This document shows, piece by piece, positions 1-9,500 of a DNA stretch of 41,940 bases. Below the pieces are notes generated by a model. The model saw only the letters and a list, made by a program, of their open reading frames with translations, was not told the DNA's origin and did no database searches. The position numbers and the translations under genes were made by a program. Origin of the DNA: a bacterium (GTDB lineage Bacteria; Chloroflexota; Dormibacteria; UBA8260; Bog-877); contig JAJYWT010000202.1 in the NCBI GenBank assembly GCA_021791345.1, forward strand, positions 1 through 41,940, given 5' to 3'. Position 1 is the first letter of the stretch, and the number at the start of each line of letters is the position of its first letter.

Positions 1-314
1 CACTGCCCACCTCGGGGATGCAGGAGGACCACGTCTCCATGGGTTGGGGAGCCGCCCGCAAGCTGCGCCAGGTGGTGGACAACCTGTCGCGGATACTCGC
101 GGTCGAGCTGCTGGCCGCCGCCCGCGGCCTGGAGCTGCGCCAGCCTCTGCGCCCCGGGCCGGCGGGCGAGGCGGTCGGCCAGCTGGTCCGGGAGCTCGGG
201 GGAGGCGTGGGTCCCGACCGCTTCACCAGCCCAGAGCTGGAGGCGGTGGCGGCAGCGGTGCTCGACGGCCGGGTCCTGGAGCGGGCGCGCCAGGTGGTGC
301 CGGAGCTGAGCTGA
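1..314 (+). CDS. hutH: Histidine ammonia-lyase, C-terminal fragment (5' end outside window)
   Basis: This is the tail of histidine ammonia-lyase, which deaminates L-histidine to trans-urocanate, the first step of histidine degradation in the cytoplasm. The frame is open from base 3 and ends with TGA at 312-314. The first visible residues read LPTSGMQEDHVSMGW, the conserved stretch near the C-terminus of HutH (usually TSxNQEDHVSM), followed by the helical tail with AVELLAAARGLELR. The MIO-forming Ala-Ser-Gly lies upstream of the window and cannot be checked. The Asn usually found before QEDH is Met here. The urocanase gene follows after 274 nt, so this gene belongs to the hut cluster but may be transcribed separately from hutUFI. 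Confidence 0.93.
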   Translation, partial: LPTSGMQEDHVSMGWGAARKLRQVVDNLSRILAVELLAAARGLELRQPLRPGPAGEAVGQLVRELGGGVGPDRFTSPELEAVAAAVLDGRVLERARQVVPELS

Positions 315-420
315 ACTCTCGCTCCGGGGAGGGCGGCCCAAGGTCCCGGTGGCACCCTCACCTTCGAAAGCTGCGTCTCGACCAGGCGAGCGCACCGTGA
401 CGATCTTTGACTTTTGATGT

Positions 421-451
421 TTGACGGCCAACACCAGAGCTGTGGTATAAC
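421..451 (+). promoter_or_regulatory. Candidate promoter for hutU-hutF-hutI
   Basis: TTGACG at 421-426 and TATAAC at 446-451 resemble -35 and -10 hexamers, but the 19-nt spacer is longer than the usual 17-18. A start near 458 would give a leader of about 130 nt before hutU. That leader is very GC-rich and has self-complementary segments around 474-524. The 274-nt gap between hutH and hutU supports a promoter here. No known HutC or HutP site was recognised. Confidence 0.35.
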
Positions 452-575
452 CGGCCTATCTGAGAGTCGGCGGGGAGGCGCGGTGGCTCCGGGCGCCCCG
501 GCCGGGCTGGCTCGCCCCTCCACACGGTCAGTTGTGGCGGGGCAGGGCCAGGTGACGAAGGTGGGCAGGTGGAAT

Positions 576-580
576 GGAGG
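576..580 (+). promoter_or_regulatory. Ribosome binding site that decides the hutU start
   Basis: GGAGG lies 8 nt before GTG at 589. An in-frame ATG at 574 is 15 nt upstream and overlaps this site, with only a weaker purine stretch before it. The GTG is therefore the better start. Confidence 0.6.
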
Positions 581-588
581 GCGGTGGT

Positions 589-2259
589 GTGAGCGCTGAG
601 ATCTCGGGGCCGCGCCCGGTGCGCGCCCCGCGTGGGTCGCAGATCAGCTGCCTGGGCTGGCCCCAGGAGGCGGCGATGCGGATGCTCATGAACAACCTCG
701 ACCCCGAGGTCGCCGAGCACCCCGACCAGCTGGTGGTGTACGGGGGCTCGGGCCGCGCCGCCCGCTCCTGGGACGCCTTCGACGCCATCGTCCGCACCCT
801 CAAGACCCTCAGGGGGGACGAGACGCTCCTGGTCCAGTCGGGCAAGCCGGTGGGGGTGTTCCAGACCCACGAGTGGGCACCCAGGGTGCTGATCGCCAAC
901 GCCAACCTGGTTCCGGACTGGGCCACCCCCGAGGAGTTCCGCCGGCTGGAGGCGGAGGGGCTCACCATGTACGGCCAGATGACGGCGGGCTCCTGGATCT
1001 ACATCGGGACCCAGGGGATCCTCCAGGGCACCTACGAGACCTTCGCGGCGGTGGCCGCCAAGCGCTTCCAGGGATCGCTGGCCGGCACGGTCACGGTCAC
1101 CGCCGGCCTCGGGGGCATGGGAGGCGCCCAGCCGCTGGCGGTGACCATGAACGGCGGGGTGGCCATCTGCATCGAGGTGGACCCGGAGCGGCTCCAGCGC
1201 CGCATCGACCATCGCTACCTGGACCAGGCGGCCCCTGACCTGGACTCCGCCCTCCAGGAGGCGGACCGGGCGCGCCGGGAACGGCGGGCCGTGTCGATCG
1301 GGGTGCTGGGCAACGCCGCCGAGCTGGTCCCGGAGATCGTGCGCCGGGGCTTCGCCGTGGACGTGGCCACCGACCAGACCCCGGCCCACGACTCGCTGAT
1401 GTACCTCCCAACCGGGCTCACCCTCCCCGAGGCGCAAGACCTCCGAATGGAGGACCCCGAGGAGTACACCCGCCGCAGCCGTGAGAGCATGGCCCGGCAT
1501 GTGGAGGCGCTGGTGGCGCTCATGGATCGGGGCGCCGAGGTCTTCGACTACGGCAACAGCCTTCGGGCCGAGGCCAAGTTGGGCGGGTACGAGAGGGCCT
1601 TCGACTACCCCGGCTTCGTCCCCGCCTACATCCGCCCGCTCTTCTGCGAGGGCAAGGGGCCCTTCCGCTGGGCCGCCCTCAGCGGGGACCCCAAGGACAT
1701 CGCCGCCACCGACAGGGCCGTCCTGGAGGAGTTCCCGGAGCAGGAGTCGCTGGCCCGCTGGATCCGGATGGCGGGGGAGCGGGTCAAGTTCCAGGGGCTG
1801 CCCGCCCGCATCTGCTGGCTGGGCTACCGGGAGAGGGACCGGATGGGGCTGCGCTTCAACGAGATGGTGCGCAGCGGGGAGATCTCCGCTCCCATCGTCA
1901 TCGGCCGGGACCACCTGGACTCCGGCTCGGTGGCCTCCCCCTACCGGGAGACCGAGTCGATGAGGGACGGGAGCGACGCCATCGCCGACTGGCCGCTGCT
2001 CAACGCCCTCCTCTCCACCTCCAGCGGTGCCTCCTGGGTCTCCATCCACCACGGCGGCGGGGTGGGGATCGGGCGGTCGATCCACGCCGGGATGGTGGCG
2101 GTCGCGGACGGCACCGATCTTGCCGCCCAGAAGCTCTCCCGCTGCCTGACCAATGATCCCGGCACCGGGGTGATGCGCCACGCCGACGCCGGGTACGAGA
2201 TCGCCCTGGACACGGCGCGGGATCGTGGGCTGCGTCTGCCGATGCGGGAGGGACAGTGA
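589..2259 (+). CDS. hutU: Urocanate hydratase (urocanase)
   Basis: Urocanase converts urocanate and water to 4-imidazolone-5-propionate using tightly bound NAD+. The product has 556 residues from GTG 589, the usual length for the family. Family hallmarks are intact: [13 protein letters not shown] near residue 31, [12 protein letters not shown] near 48, the glycine-rich NAD+ region [14 protein letters not shown] near 171-184, [14 protein letters not shown] near 241, and [15 protein letters not shown] near the C-terminus. The catalytic cysteine is in GLPARICW at residue 409, matching Cys410 of the Pseudomonas putida enzyme. An in-frame ATG at 574 is possible but less favoured. The stop overlaps the hutF start (GTGA), which indicates translational coupling. 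Identification is essentially certain. Confidence 0.97.
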   Translation: MSAEISGPRPVRAPRGSQISCLGWPQEAAMRMLMNNLDPEVAEHPDQLVVYGGSGRAARSWDAFDAIVRTLKTLRGDETLLVQSGKPVGVFQTHEWAPRVLIANANLVPDWATPEEFRRLEAEGLTMYGQMTAGSWIYIGTQGILQGTYETFAAVAAKRFQGSLAGTVTVTAGLGGMGGAQPLAVTMNGGVAICIEVDPERLQRRIDHRYLDQAAPDLDSALQEADRARRERRAVSIGVLGNAAELVPEIVRRGFAVDVATDQTPAHDSLMYLPTGLTLPEAQDLRMEDPEEYTRRSRESMARHVEALVALMDRGAEVFDYGNSLRAEAKLGGYERAFDYPGFVPAYIRPLFCEGKGPFRWAALSGDPKDIAATDRAVLEEFPEQESLARWIRMAGERVKFQGLPARICWLGYRERDRMGLRFNEMVRSGEISAPIVIGRDHLDSGSVASPYRETESMRDGSDAIADWPLLNALLSTSSGASWVSIHHGGGVGIGRSIHAGMVAVADGTDLAAQKLSRCLTNDPGTGVMRHADAGYEIALDTARDRGLRLPMREGQ

Positions 2260-3596
2260 CCAGCTGGCTCCTGGAGCTCGCCTGGACCGGCGAGCGGTTG
2301 GAGCGGCGGCTCTGGCTCGAGGAGGAGGACGGCAGGATCCGGAGCCTCACCCCAATGGGTGGCCGGCCCGTCCCCAGGGGCGCGCGGGTGGTGTCCGGGC
2401 TCACGTTGCCCGGGCTTGCCAACGCCCACTCGCACGCCTTCCACCGGGCGATGCGAGGAAGGCAGGAGCGCCCCAAGGAGCGGCCGGGGGACTTCTGGAG
2501 CTGGCGCCGGGGGATGTACGAGCTGGCGGGCCGGATCACCCCGGAGCAGCTCTTCCACCTGGCCCGCGCGACCTACGGAGAGATGGTGCTCTCGGGCATC
2601 ACCCAGGTGGGGGAGTTCCACTACCTACATCACGGCGCGGACGGTGCCCACTACCCGGGGCCGCTCATGGAGGAGGCGCTCTTCGCGGCGGCGGACGAGG
2701 CGGGAGTCCGCCTCACCCTGCTGGACACCTGCTACCTCCACCCCGGGCTCCGGGGAGGCGAGCTGAAGGGGCCCGCGGCCCGCTTCTCGGACGGAGACGC
2801 ACTTTCCTGGCGGCGCCGGGTGGAGCAGCTGCCGGTCCCCTCCGGGGTGGTCCTGGGAGCGGCCATCCACAGCGTGCGGGCGCTGGCACGGGAGGAGATG
2901 GTGGTGGTGAGGGAGTGGGCCCAGGAGCGGGGAGCCCCCCTCCACCTGCACCTCTCGGAGCAGCTGGCAGAGAACCGGGACTGCCAGGCGGCGACCGGCC
3001 TGTCGCCCACCGAACTGGTGGCCGACCTGGCCGTCCTGGGGGAGCGGACCACGGCGGTCCACGCCATCCACCTCAGCCGGCACGACCGGGAGCTCCTGGG
3101 GGAGAGCGGCACCACGGTCTGCGCCTGCCCCACTACGGAGCGTGATCTGGGCGATGGCATCTGCCCCGCCCTGGAGCTGGAGCGGGCCGGCAGCCCGCTG
3201 GCACTGGGCAGCGACAGCCAAGCGGTCATCGACCTCTTCGAGGAGGCCAGGGCCCTGGAGCTGGACCAGCGGCTGCGGCGTCATCACAGGGGGCTGCACC
3301 AGCCGGAGGCCCTCCTCCGCGCGGCGACCCTGGGAGGAAGCCGCGCCCTGGGCTGGGATGCCGGCGAACTCCGGGAGGGAAGGCTTGCCGACTTCATCTC
3401 CGTTAGCCTCGAGGGACCGCGGATGGCCGGGGCCGACCTCGGCGACCCAGTGGCCCAGGCCGTGTACTCCGCCCACCAGGCGGACGTCCGCCTGGTCGTG
3501 GTGGGAGGAGAGCCGGTGGTGGAGGCCGGCGGGCATCTCCGGCTGGGGGGCGTGGGCGCCTTGCTGGAGCAGTCGCTGGCGGAGCTGGCCCCATGA
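2256..3596 (+). CDS. hutF: Formimidoylglutamate deiminase
   Basis: HutF is an amidohydrolase-superfamily zinc enzyme that deiminates N-formimidoyl-L-glutamate to N-formyl-L-glutamate and ammonia. The 446-residue product has the metal motif NAHSHAFHR (His58, His60), then [19 protein letters not shown], a metal His in LHLHLSEQ (His232), His269 in VHAIHLS, and Asp320 in LGSDSQAV. The FWxWR and EFHYxHH signatures separate HutF from guanine deaminases and chlorohydrolases. It starts at GTG within hutU's stop, with GGGAGGG just upstream, and its own stop overlaps the ATG of hutI. Its presence means histidine degradation takes the formylglutamate route; the final deformylase HutG is not in the window. 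Confidence 0.95.
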   Translation: MTSWLLELAWTGERLERRLWLEEEDGRIRSLTPMGGRPVPRGARVVSGLTLPGLANAHSHAFHRAMRGRQERPKERPGDFWSWRRGMYELAGRITPEQLFHLARATYGEMVLSGITQVGEFHYLHHGADGAHYPGPLMEEALFAAADEAGVRLTLLDTCYLHPGLRGGELKGPAARFSDGDALSWRRRVEQLPVPSGVVLGAAIHSVRALAREEMVVVREWAQERGAPLHLHLSEQLAENRDCQAATGLSPTELVADLAVLGERTTAVHAIHLSRHDRELLGESGTTVCACPTTERDLGDGICPALELERAGSPLALGSDSQAVIDLFEEARALELDQRLRRHHRGLHQPEALLRAATLGGSRALGWDAGELREGRLADFISVSLEGPRMAGADLGDPVAQAVYSAHQADVRLVVVGGEPVVEAGGHLRLGGVGALLEQSLAELAP

Positions 3597-4768
3597 CCAC
3601 GCTCCGCAACATCGGCCGGCTCTGGTCCCCGGGGGAGCCCGTCCGCTCCAACGTGGAGGTGGTCATCCAGGAGGGGCGGATCGCGGCAGTCCAGCCGACC
3701 GGGACGGCGGCTCCGGGGAGGGATGACTTCGACTGCCGGGGGCTCCTGCTCACCCCCGGGCTGATCGACGCCCACACCCATCCCCTCTACCTCCGGCCCC
3801 GGCTGGAGGAAGTCCAGCTCCGCTCGGAGGGAGTGGCCTACTCGGAGATCGCCGACCGCGGCGGAGGGATCCTCGAGACGGTGCGGGCGACCCGGACGGC
3901 CAGCTGGGAGGAGCTGACCAGGGCAACCCGGCAGCGGCTTCAGGGCTGGAGGCTCGCCGGCACGACCACCGTGGAGGTCAAGACCGGCTACCACCTCCAG
4001 GTGGAGGGCGAGCTTCGGGCCACATCCCTCCTCGCCGGCCTCGGCGCCGAGGATGAGCTGCCCGACCTATCCGTCACCTACCTCGCGGCCCACGAGCTCC
4101 CAAAGGAGAGAAGCTCCGACCGAGCCGGCTACGTGGCCGAGGTGGCCGAAAGCTGCCCGCGGGCCAGGGCCCAAGGGGCCCGCTCCTGCGACGTCTTCTG
4201 CGACCAGGGGGCTTTCACGGTGGAGGAGGCCAGGCAGATCCTGGAGGCTGCGGGCTGGGCCGGCCTCCGGCTCCGGATCCATGCGGACGAGCTGGCCCTG
4301 ACCGGGGGATCACTGCTGGCCGCCGAGCTCGGTGCGGACTCCGCGGACCACCTGCTCCGCATCGGGAGCAAGGAGGCCAAGCTGCTCTCCCGGGCTGGGG
4401 TGGCCGCCACGCTGTGTCCGGTGACCGCTCTCTCGATGCGTACCCTCCCCGCGGCCCGGGAGCTGCTCGGCGTGGGTGTCACCCTGGCCCTGGGAAGCGA
4501 CCACAATCCGGGCACCTCCGGCGCCGGCTCCATGAGCCTTGTGGTCTACCTGGCGGTGAGCCAGCTGGGCCTCTCCGTGGATGAGGCGCTCACCGCCGCC
4601 ACCGCAGGCGGGGCCCGCTCCCTTCATCTTGCGGACCGGGGCCGGATCAGGGTGGGTGGGAGAGCCGATCTCAGCCTCTGGGGCGCTGACCACGAGGGGG
4701 CCTTTGGATGGGCGCCCCAGCTGGCGTGCCTGGGCTCCTGGAGAGAGGGGCGCCTCGCCGCAGCCTGA
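3593..4768 (+). CDS. hutI: Imidazolonepropionase
   Basis: HutI hydrolyses 4-imidazolone-5-propionate to N-formimidoyl-L-glutamate, the step between HutU and HutF. The 391-residue amidohydrolase has TPGLIDAHTHP with metal ligands His61 and His63, EVKTGYHL, AAHELP (His167), CDVFCDQGAFT, IHADE (His230), ADHLL, and LGSDHNPGTS with Asp303. The length is typical. The ATG overlaps the hutF stop (ATGA), making hutU-F-I one coupled unit. The last 98 nt also encode, on the opposite strand, the C-terminus of rsmG. Confidence 0.96.
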   Translation: MTTLRNIGRLWSPGEPVRSNVEVVIQEGRIAAVQPTGTAAPGRDDFDCRGLLLTPGLIDAHTHPLYLRPRLEEVQLRSEGVAYSEIADRGGGILETVRATRTASWEELTRATRQRLQGWRLAGTTTVEVKTGYHLQVEGELRATSLLAGLGAEDELPDLSVTYLAAHELPKERSSDRAGYVAEVAESCPRARAQGARSCDVFCDQGAFTVEEARQILEAAGWAGLRLRIHADELALTGGSLLAAELGADSADHLLRIGSKEAKLLSRAGVAATLCPVTALSMRTLPAARELLGVGVTLALGSDHNPGTSGAGSMSLVVYLAVSQLGLSVDEALTAATAGGARSLHLADRGRIRVGGRADLSLWGADHEGAFGWAPQLACLGSWREGRLAAA

Positions 4769-5336
4769 GGACTGTGGCCGGGCCTGGCCGGAGCACCGCG
4801 ACACCTGTTAGCCCCGCTGTGCTGGCCAGCTGCTCGACACCGCCATCCACGGACTCCGGTGACACCAGCAGCAGGGCAGTGCCACCGGGCGCCAGGATCC
4901 GCCCCACCTCGGGGATGAGGCGGGCCAGCGGAAGGGCCGCCCGGGACACCAGGTAGTCGGGGGCCCGGAAGGATGGAGTCGAGCGGTAATCCCGGGAATC
5001 CAGGGCCACCACCTCGACGCTGCCCAGGCCTAGCTCAGCCGCTGTTGCGGTCAGAAAGCGTGCCTTCTTCTGGGTGCGCTCCAGCAGCCGAAGGCGTACG
5101 CCGGGCCGAGCCAACGCCAGGGGGATCCCCGGCAGCCCCCCTCCGCTCCCCAGGTCCAACGCCTCCGCGCCGTCCTCCCAAGGAGCCAGCTCCAAGAGAG
5201 AGAGGGACTCCTCGATATGGCGCCTAAAGGCGTCGTTTCGAGAGACTCGGGTGAGGTTGAGCGACCGGTTGGCGCTGTACAGGAGGTCCAGGTAGCGCTC
5301 CACCCGGGCGCGCAGCGTTCCCTCAAGCTCCATCAC
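4671..5336 (-). CDS. rsmG: 16S rRNA (guanine527-N7)-methyltransferase RsmG (GidB)
   Basis: RsmG uses S-adenosylmethionine to methylate N7 of G527 in 16S rRNA. The 221-residue product has the family N-terminus (NLTRV near 27, RRHIEESLSLLEL near 38), the SAM loop DLGSGGGLPGIPLA at 61-74, ERTQKKARFL near 86, and SRAALPLARL near 131. Its tail SPGTPAGAPI corresponds to the conserved PGTPxxxP end of RsmG, so the long 3' overlap with hutI is genuine and not a missed stop. The start is GTG 5336 or the adjacent ATG 5333; neither has a strong ribosome site. rsmG is usually near mnmG/parAB, so here it is displaced. Confidence 0.94.
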   Translation of the reverse strand: MMELEGTLRARVERYLDLLYSANRSLNLTRVSRNDAFRRHIEESLSLLELAPWEDGAEALDLGSGGGLPGIPLALARPGVRLRLLERTQKKARFLTATAAELGLGSVEVVALDSRDYRSTPSFRAPDYLVSRAALPLARLIPEVGRILAPGGTALLLVSPESVDGGVEQLASTAGLTGVAVLRPGPATVLRLRRGAPLSRSPGTPAGAPIQRPPRGQRPRG

Positions 5337-5357
5337 CTCAGAGTAGGCCCGAGGGCT

Positions 5358-5389
5358 ACTGGGGGGCGGCCATGTGGCCGCCCCCCAGT
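5358..5389 (-). terminator. GC-rich hairpin terminator after the first sedolisin gene
   Basis: A perfect 14-bp inverted repeat (arms 5358-5371 and 5376-5389, loop ATGT) sits 4 nt beyond the stop of the minus-strand protease gene and before rsmG. There is no T tract, as is common in GC-rich genomes, so it could act as a rho-assisted or transcript-stabilising hairpin. Confidence 0.65.
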
Positions 5390-5393
5390 GTCG

Positions 5394-6518
5394 TCAGGGA
5401 ACCGCGATCGGGCTGAAGTACCCGAAGACGTCGATCAGCAGATCGGCGCTGCCGTTGGCATTCAGGACATTGAACGAGCCCGCGCCGTTGAGCGCTGCGA
5501 TGGTCAGGTTGGGCACCACCTGGCCGGCGCTCCAGTTGACGTCCGAGGCCAGCGGCGCGCTGAGCCCGGGGTAGACCGTGAAGTAGCTGGCGGCGGTGGT
5601 GTTCACGGCGGTGACGTTGGTCACCACGGCGGTGGCGTTGGAGGCCACACCGTTCAGTCCGGCCATGTTGGCGACGAAGATCTGACCCGCTCCCAGTGGG
5701 GTGCCGGTGACCCGGGTGTCCACCGCCCTGGTCGGGGTTACTGGGCTGTAGAGGGTCTCGCCGGTGACCGGGGTGTTGTTGGCGGTGAAGTAGCCGTCCA
5801 CGTCCACCACCACGTCCGCGGAGCCATTGGCGTTGTAGATGCTGACCTCGCCGGTCACCGGGTTGACCGGGACGATCACCCGGTTGGCCCGGGTCTCACC
5901 CGCCGACCAATTGAGATCGGAGGCGGTGGGCCGGGTCGAGCCCTGCGGGTACACGGTGAGGTAGCTGGCCTGGGTGGTGTCGGTTGCGGTCACGTTGAGG
6001 ACCGCTGCCATGACCCCGCCGGCAGGAACCCCGCCGGCACCAGCCACCACCACGTTGAGCACGCTGCCCGCGGAGAGGGTGTGTCCGGCATTGGCCAGCC
6101 CACTGCCGGATCTGGTGTCAGTGATCCGGGCGGGGGTGAGGGGCACGTACCCTCCAACCGGGCCGGTCGCGCCTTCCGGTGCGAAGTAGCCCTGCAGGTC
6201 CACCACCACGTCGGTGGAACCCTGGCTGTTGTACAGGGTGACCTGGCCGTTGCTGCCGACTGGCACGATGACCAGGTTGGCCACCGTCTGGCCCCCCATC
6301 CAGTTGAGGTTGGAAACCGTTGGGATTGCGCTCCCGGTCGGGTAGACCGAGAGGTAGCTCTGGGCTGTGGTGTTGGTGGCGGTCACGTTGAGCGCCACTG
6401 CGGTGGCGTCAGCCGGAACCTCCCCACCGGTAACGGTGAGGTTGAGCATGCCGTTCGCGCCCAGTGCCTGGTGGGTGATCCTGGTGTCCAGGATCCGGGT
6501 GGGTTGCAGCGCCTGGTA
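5394..6518 (-). repeat. Three tandem C-terminal modules, cysteine-free type (sedolisin 1)
   Basis: Modules of 123, 133 and 118 residues occupy 6150-6518, 5751-6149 and 5394-5750. Each runs: PxR(I/A)xDTR, a short strand pair, (V/M)AGxxGV, AVxxNVTAxxTT, (S)YxxVYP, LNWxxGQ, a hydrophobic strand, YN/LNxxGSxDVVVDVxGYF. None has the CDTR/QC cysteine pair seen in three of the other proteins. Confidence 0.85.
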
Positions 6519-9500
6519 GGTGCTGGCTTCGTAGGTGAACTCGGCGTTCGGATTGGCCGCGCTGGCTCCGGTCCCGCTGTACAGGCTCTCCAGGGTGGTC
6601 ACGGTGACCGGGACGGTGCTGCCCGCGGCGCCGGGGGGTGCGGTTACCTGCGCTTGGTAGGTCTGGCCGCAGTCCAGGATGGCCTGCTGGTTGGTGAAGC
6701 TGGCCGCCGAGACCGAGCCGAACGAGACTCCGGTGATGCAGCCGAGGTTCTCACCGTTGATGGTCACCTGGGTCCCGCCGGCCGGCGAGCCGACATTCGG
6801 CGAGATCGAGTCCACCACCGGTGCGCCCGACGGGTAGAGAACGAAGAAGTCGGACGGCGGGTTGAGCGAGCAGCCGGTCACCGTGCAAAGTTGCACGTCC
6901 ACGATCGCGGGATTCTGCTGCACGGTCGTGGTGCTTACGCTCGTGTCGCTGTTGATGGTGGCGGTGTACTGAGTGCCGAGCGAGTACGGGGTGTCGTAAT
7001 CGGAGAAGACGACTGGAGGCAGCGCGTCACTGAAACCCTGCCCCGAAATGGTGATCGGGGTGCCACCGGTGTCGGGGCCTCCGTAGACCCCACCGACCGA
7101 CACCGCCCCTGTGGAGGTGTTGGTCACCGAGGTCACCAACGGAATCCCAGCGTACGTGACCGGTGTCGCGCCACTGGTCCCGGCGATGGTAGTGATGCTC
7201 AGTGGAAGGGTCGCGGGCTCGACGGTGGCGCCGGCTGCGTTCGGGGCGATGGCGGGGAGCATGAGCTGGAGCTCGGTGCCCGACTCATAGGAGAAGTTGG
7301 TGTCCAGGGAGGACTCCAGGGCGGGGTTCCCGACCGCCGCCCAGGAGAGGGTCAAGGGGTCGAATCCGCTGCCGGTGATGGTCACGACCGTCCCGCCCAG
7401 TTCGTTGGCATAGGTGAGAGGAGGAAGGGCACTGGTCGAGACGCTGGTGATGGTGGGCACCGGGACGTAGTCGTACTCGGTTGGTGCCGGCATGACCTCG
7501 GTCCCGCTCACGGGAGCGACCACGCCCATGGCGTTGAATGCGATCGAGCCCTCATACGGCGGCAGGATCGGATCAGTGGCACTGCTCCCGTTGCTGTTGG
7601 TGACTACCACCTGAACCTGGCAGATGTCATTGGCCGGGTCCACCACGGCCCCCGTCGAGGGGTCGATCGTGCTGGCGGTTGCGCAGCTGGTCGTCCCGCT
7701 GGTGTAGGTCGGCACGGTGGCGGTGATCTCGTAGTCCGAGACGACCGTAACGCCGGTCGCCGCCACGCCGCCGAAGGTCACCGTGTCGCCAGCACTGAAT
7801 CCGGAGCCGAAGATCGTCACCGTGTTGCCGGCGGTCTGCAGCCCGCCGTACGGGCTCACGCCGGTGACCGATGGCACAGTGCCGCCCGTCCCGTTCTCGT
7901 CAACGTATTCCAGGATTGATCCCGGTCCTGGCGAGCTCGTCATCCCGTTCGTGAGAGTGACGGTGATGTCCGCCGGACCTGTGCCGTCCTGGGGCGCCCC
8001 GGGCGCAGCGATGAGGGACGCTGGCGGCACTAGCACGGTCAATTGGGTCGGACTTTGAACTGTGATGTAATAGGAGAACGGGGTGGTCACGCCATCGATG
8101 CCCACGTTCGCGACGTCGGGAACTCCGCCCGACTCGAAGCCGGTGCCGGTCACCACTACGTTCTGGCCGGCCGGCCCGGGAGATACGAATTTCGGATTCA
8201 GAGCGCTCACCGTGGGTGCGGAGCCAGTTGGTGGCTGATAGTTGCAGAGGTAGTAGGCGAGCCCGTCAGTGTCGCCCGGCGCGGTGAGCATCGGGGAGCC
8301 CAGCCCCGAGGCCAGGTCATAGCCCGCCGTGGCGGGAAAGACCAACCCGTTGTCGAGACCGTAGATGTCGTTGCTGCCGACCGTGATGTCATTGAAGGAG
8401 GCGGCGTACGCCGTGGAATTGGAAGCCACCCCGTACAGAAGTGGACTCACAAACCCAACTCCCGTGCCGGTCCCAGGGCCGGTTCCCGGCGTGCACGAGG
8501 CGGAGGTCTTGGAGGCGTTCACCAGAGCCAGCGAGCTGGCCCAGATCGGAGTCGCCGACGAGGTGCCGCCAATCGTGATCCACCCAGTGGGGGTGGACGG
8601 CGACACAAACATGCTGCTGTAGATCGTCACCGCTCCGGTGAACTCGTTGGCCTGAGCTGAGACATCCGGCACAGTGCGACATGGGATAGCGGCTGGCGCG
8701 ATGGTGGGATTGGCGTCGCAGAAGTTCGGAGCGAACCCAAACTGGCTCTCCACGGAATCGGCATTGGTGTAGTCGGTACCGTTCGGCATTACCTGCGCCA
8801 TCCCGGGAACCAGCGAGGACTGCTGCCAGGTGGGCATGGTCCAAGTCATCGAGATGCCGCCGCCGCCGGCACCCCACTCGGCCCCGTCGTTCCAGACCTT
8901 CTCACCGGCCGGCTGGGTGGCCGCATCGTAGATGGTGGTGCCACCCACGGAGACCACGTACGGCTGGCTGCCCGGATCGTCGACGGAGAGCGGGTTCTGG
9001 CCCGGCGGCGGAACCGGCGCCCGGAAGGCGTTGCAGTCGTCGGAGCCGGTGTCCCCGGCGGCTGCGAAGACCGACTGCCCCTGGGCGGCCGCCTGCTGGA
9101 AGAGGAAGTTCTCGGTCTGCTGGATCCCCGGCTCACCGAGCTGGACCGCCTGCTCGCAGAGTCCCCAGCTGGAGGTCACCACCTGGGCGGTGTCCTGGTT
9201 GACGATCGCCGAGTACTCGTCGATCCCGCCGAATGAGGTGTTGGGAGCCTCGTAGACGTTGATGTTGGCCTGGGGAGCGATGGCGGACACATCCTGGACG
9301 TCCAGGACCGCCTCGCCACTTCCGGGGCCCGCCGGCTGGCCACCATCCACGGGGACGACGTTGAGCCGGTTGTTCATGAGGTTGGCCGCCGTGGCGCCGA
9401 AGTAGCAGGTGTCGAAGGTGTTGATGTCGGAGCGCTGGAACGGCTCCAGCTCGTACACGGCGATGGTCTGCCCCTGGCCGAAGTCGTTGTTCCCGTAGAG

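Noticed and set aside
414..599. 61-codon plus-strand frame between hutH and hutU
   Set aside because: Overlaps the candidate promoter and the hutU start, lacks a ribosome site and looks like leader sequence.
358..2181. 607-codon open frame on the minus strand opposite hutU
   Set aside because: It is the antisense shadow of a certain gene; its translation is Pro/Gly/His/Arg-rich with no motif, as expected opposite GC-rich coding DNA.
5217..7919. 900-codon plus-strand frame opposite the first sedolisin
   Set aside because: Long only because of high GC3 in the real gene; sequence is low-complexity Gly/Val/His/Arg and it crosses the terminator and the rsmG start.
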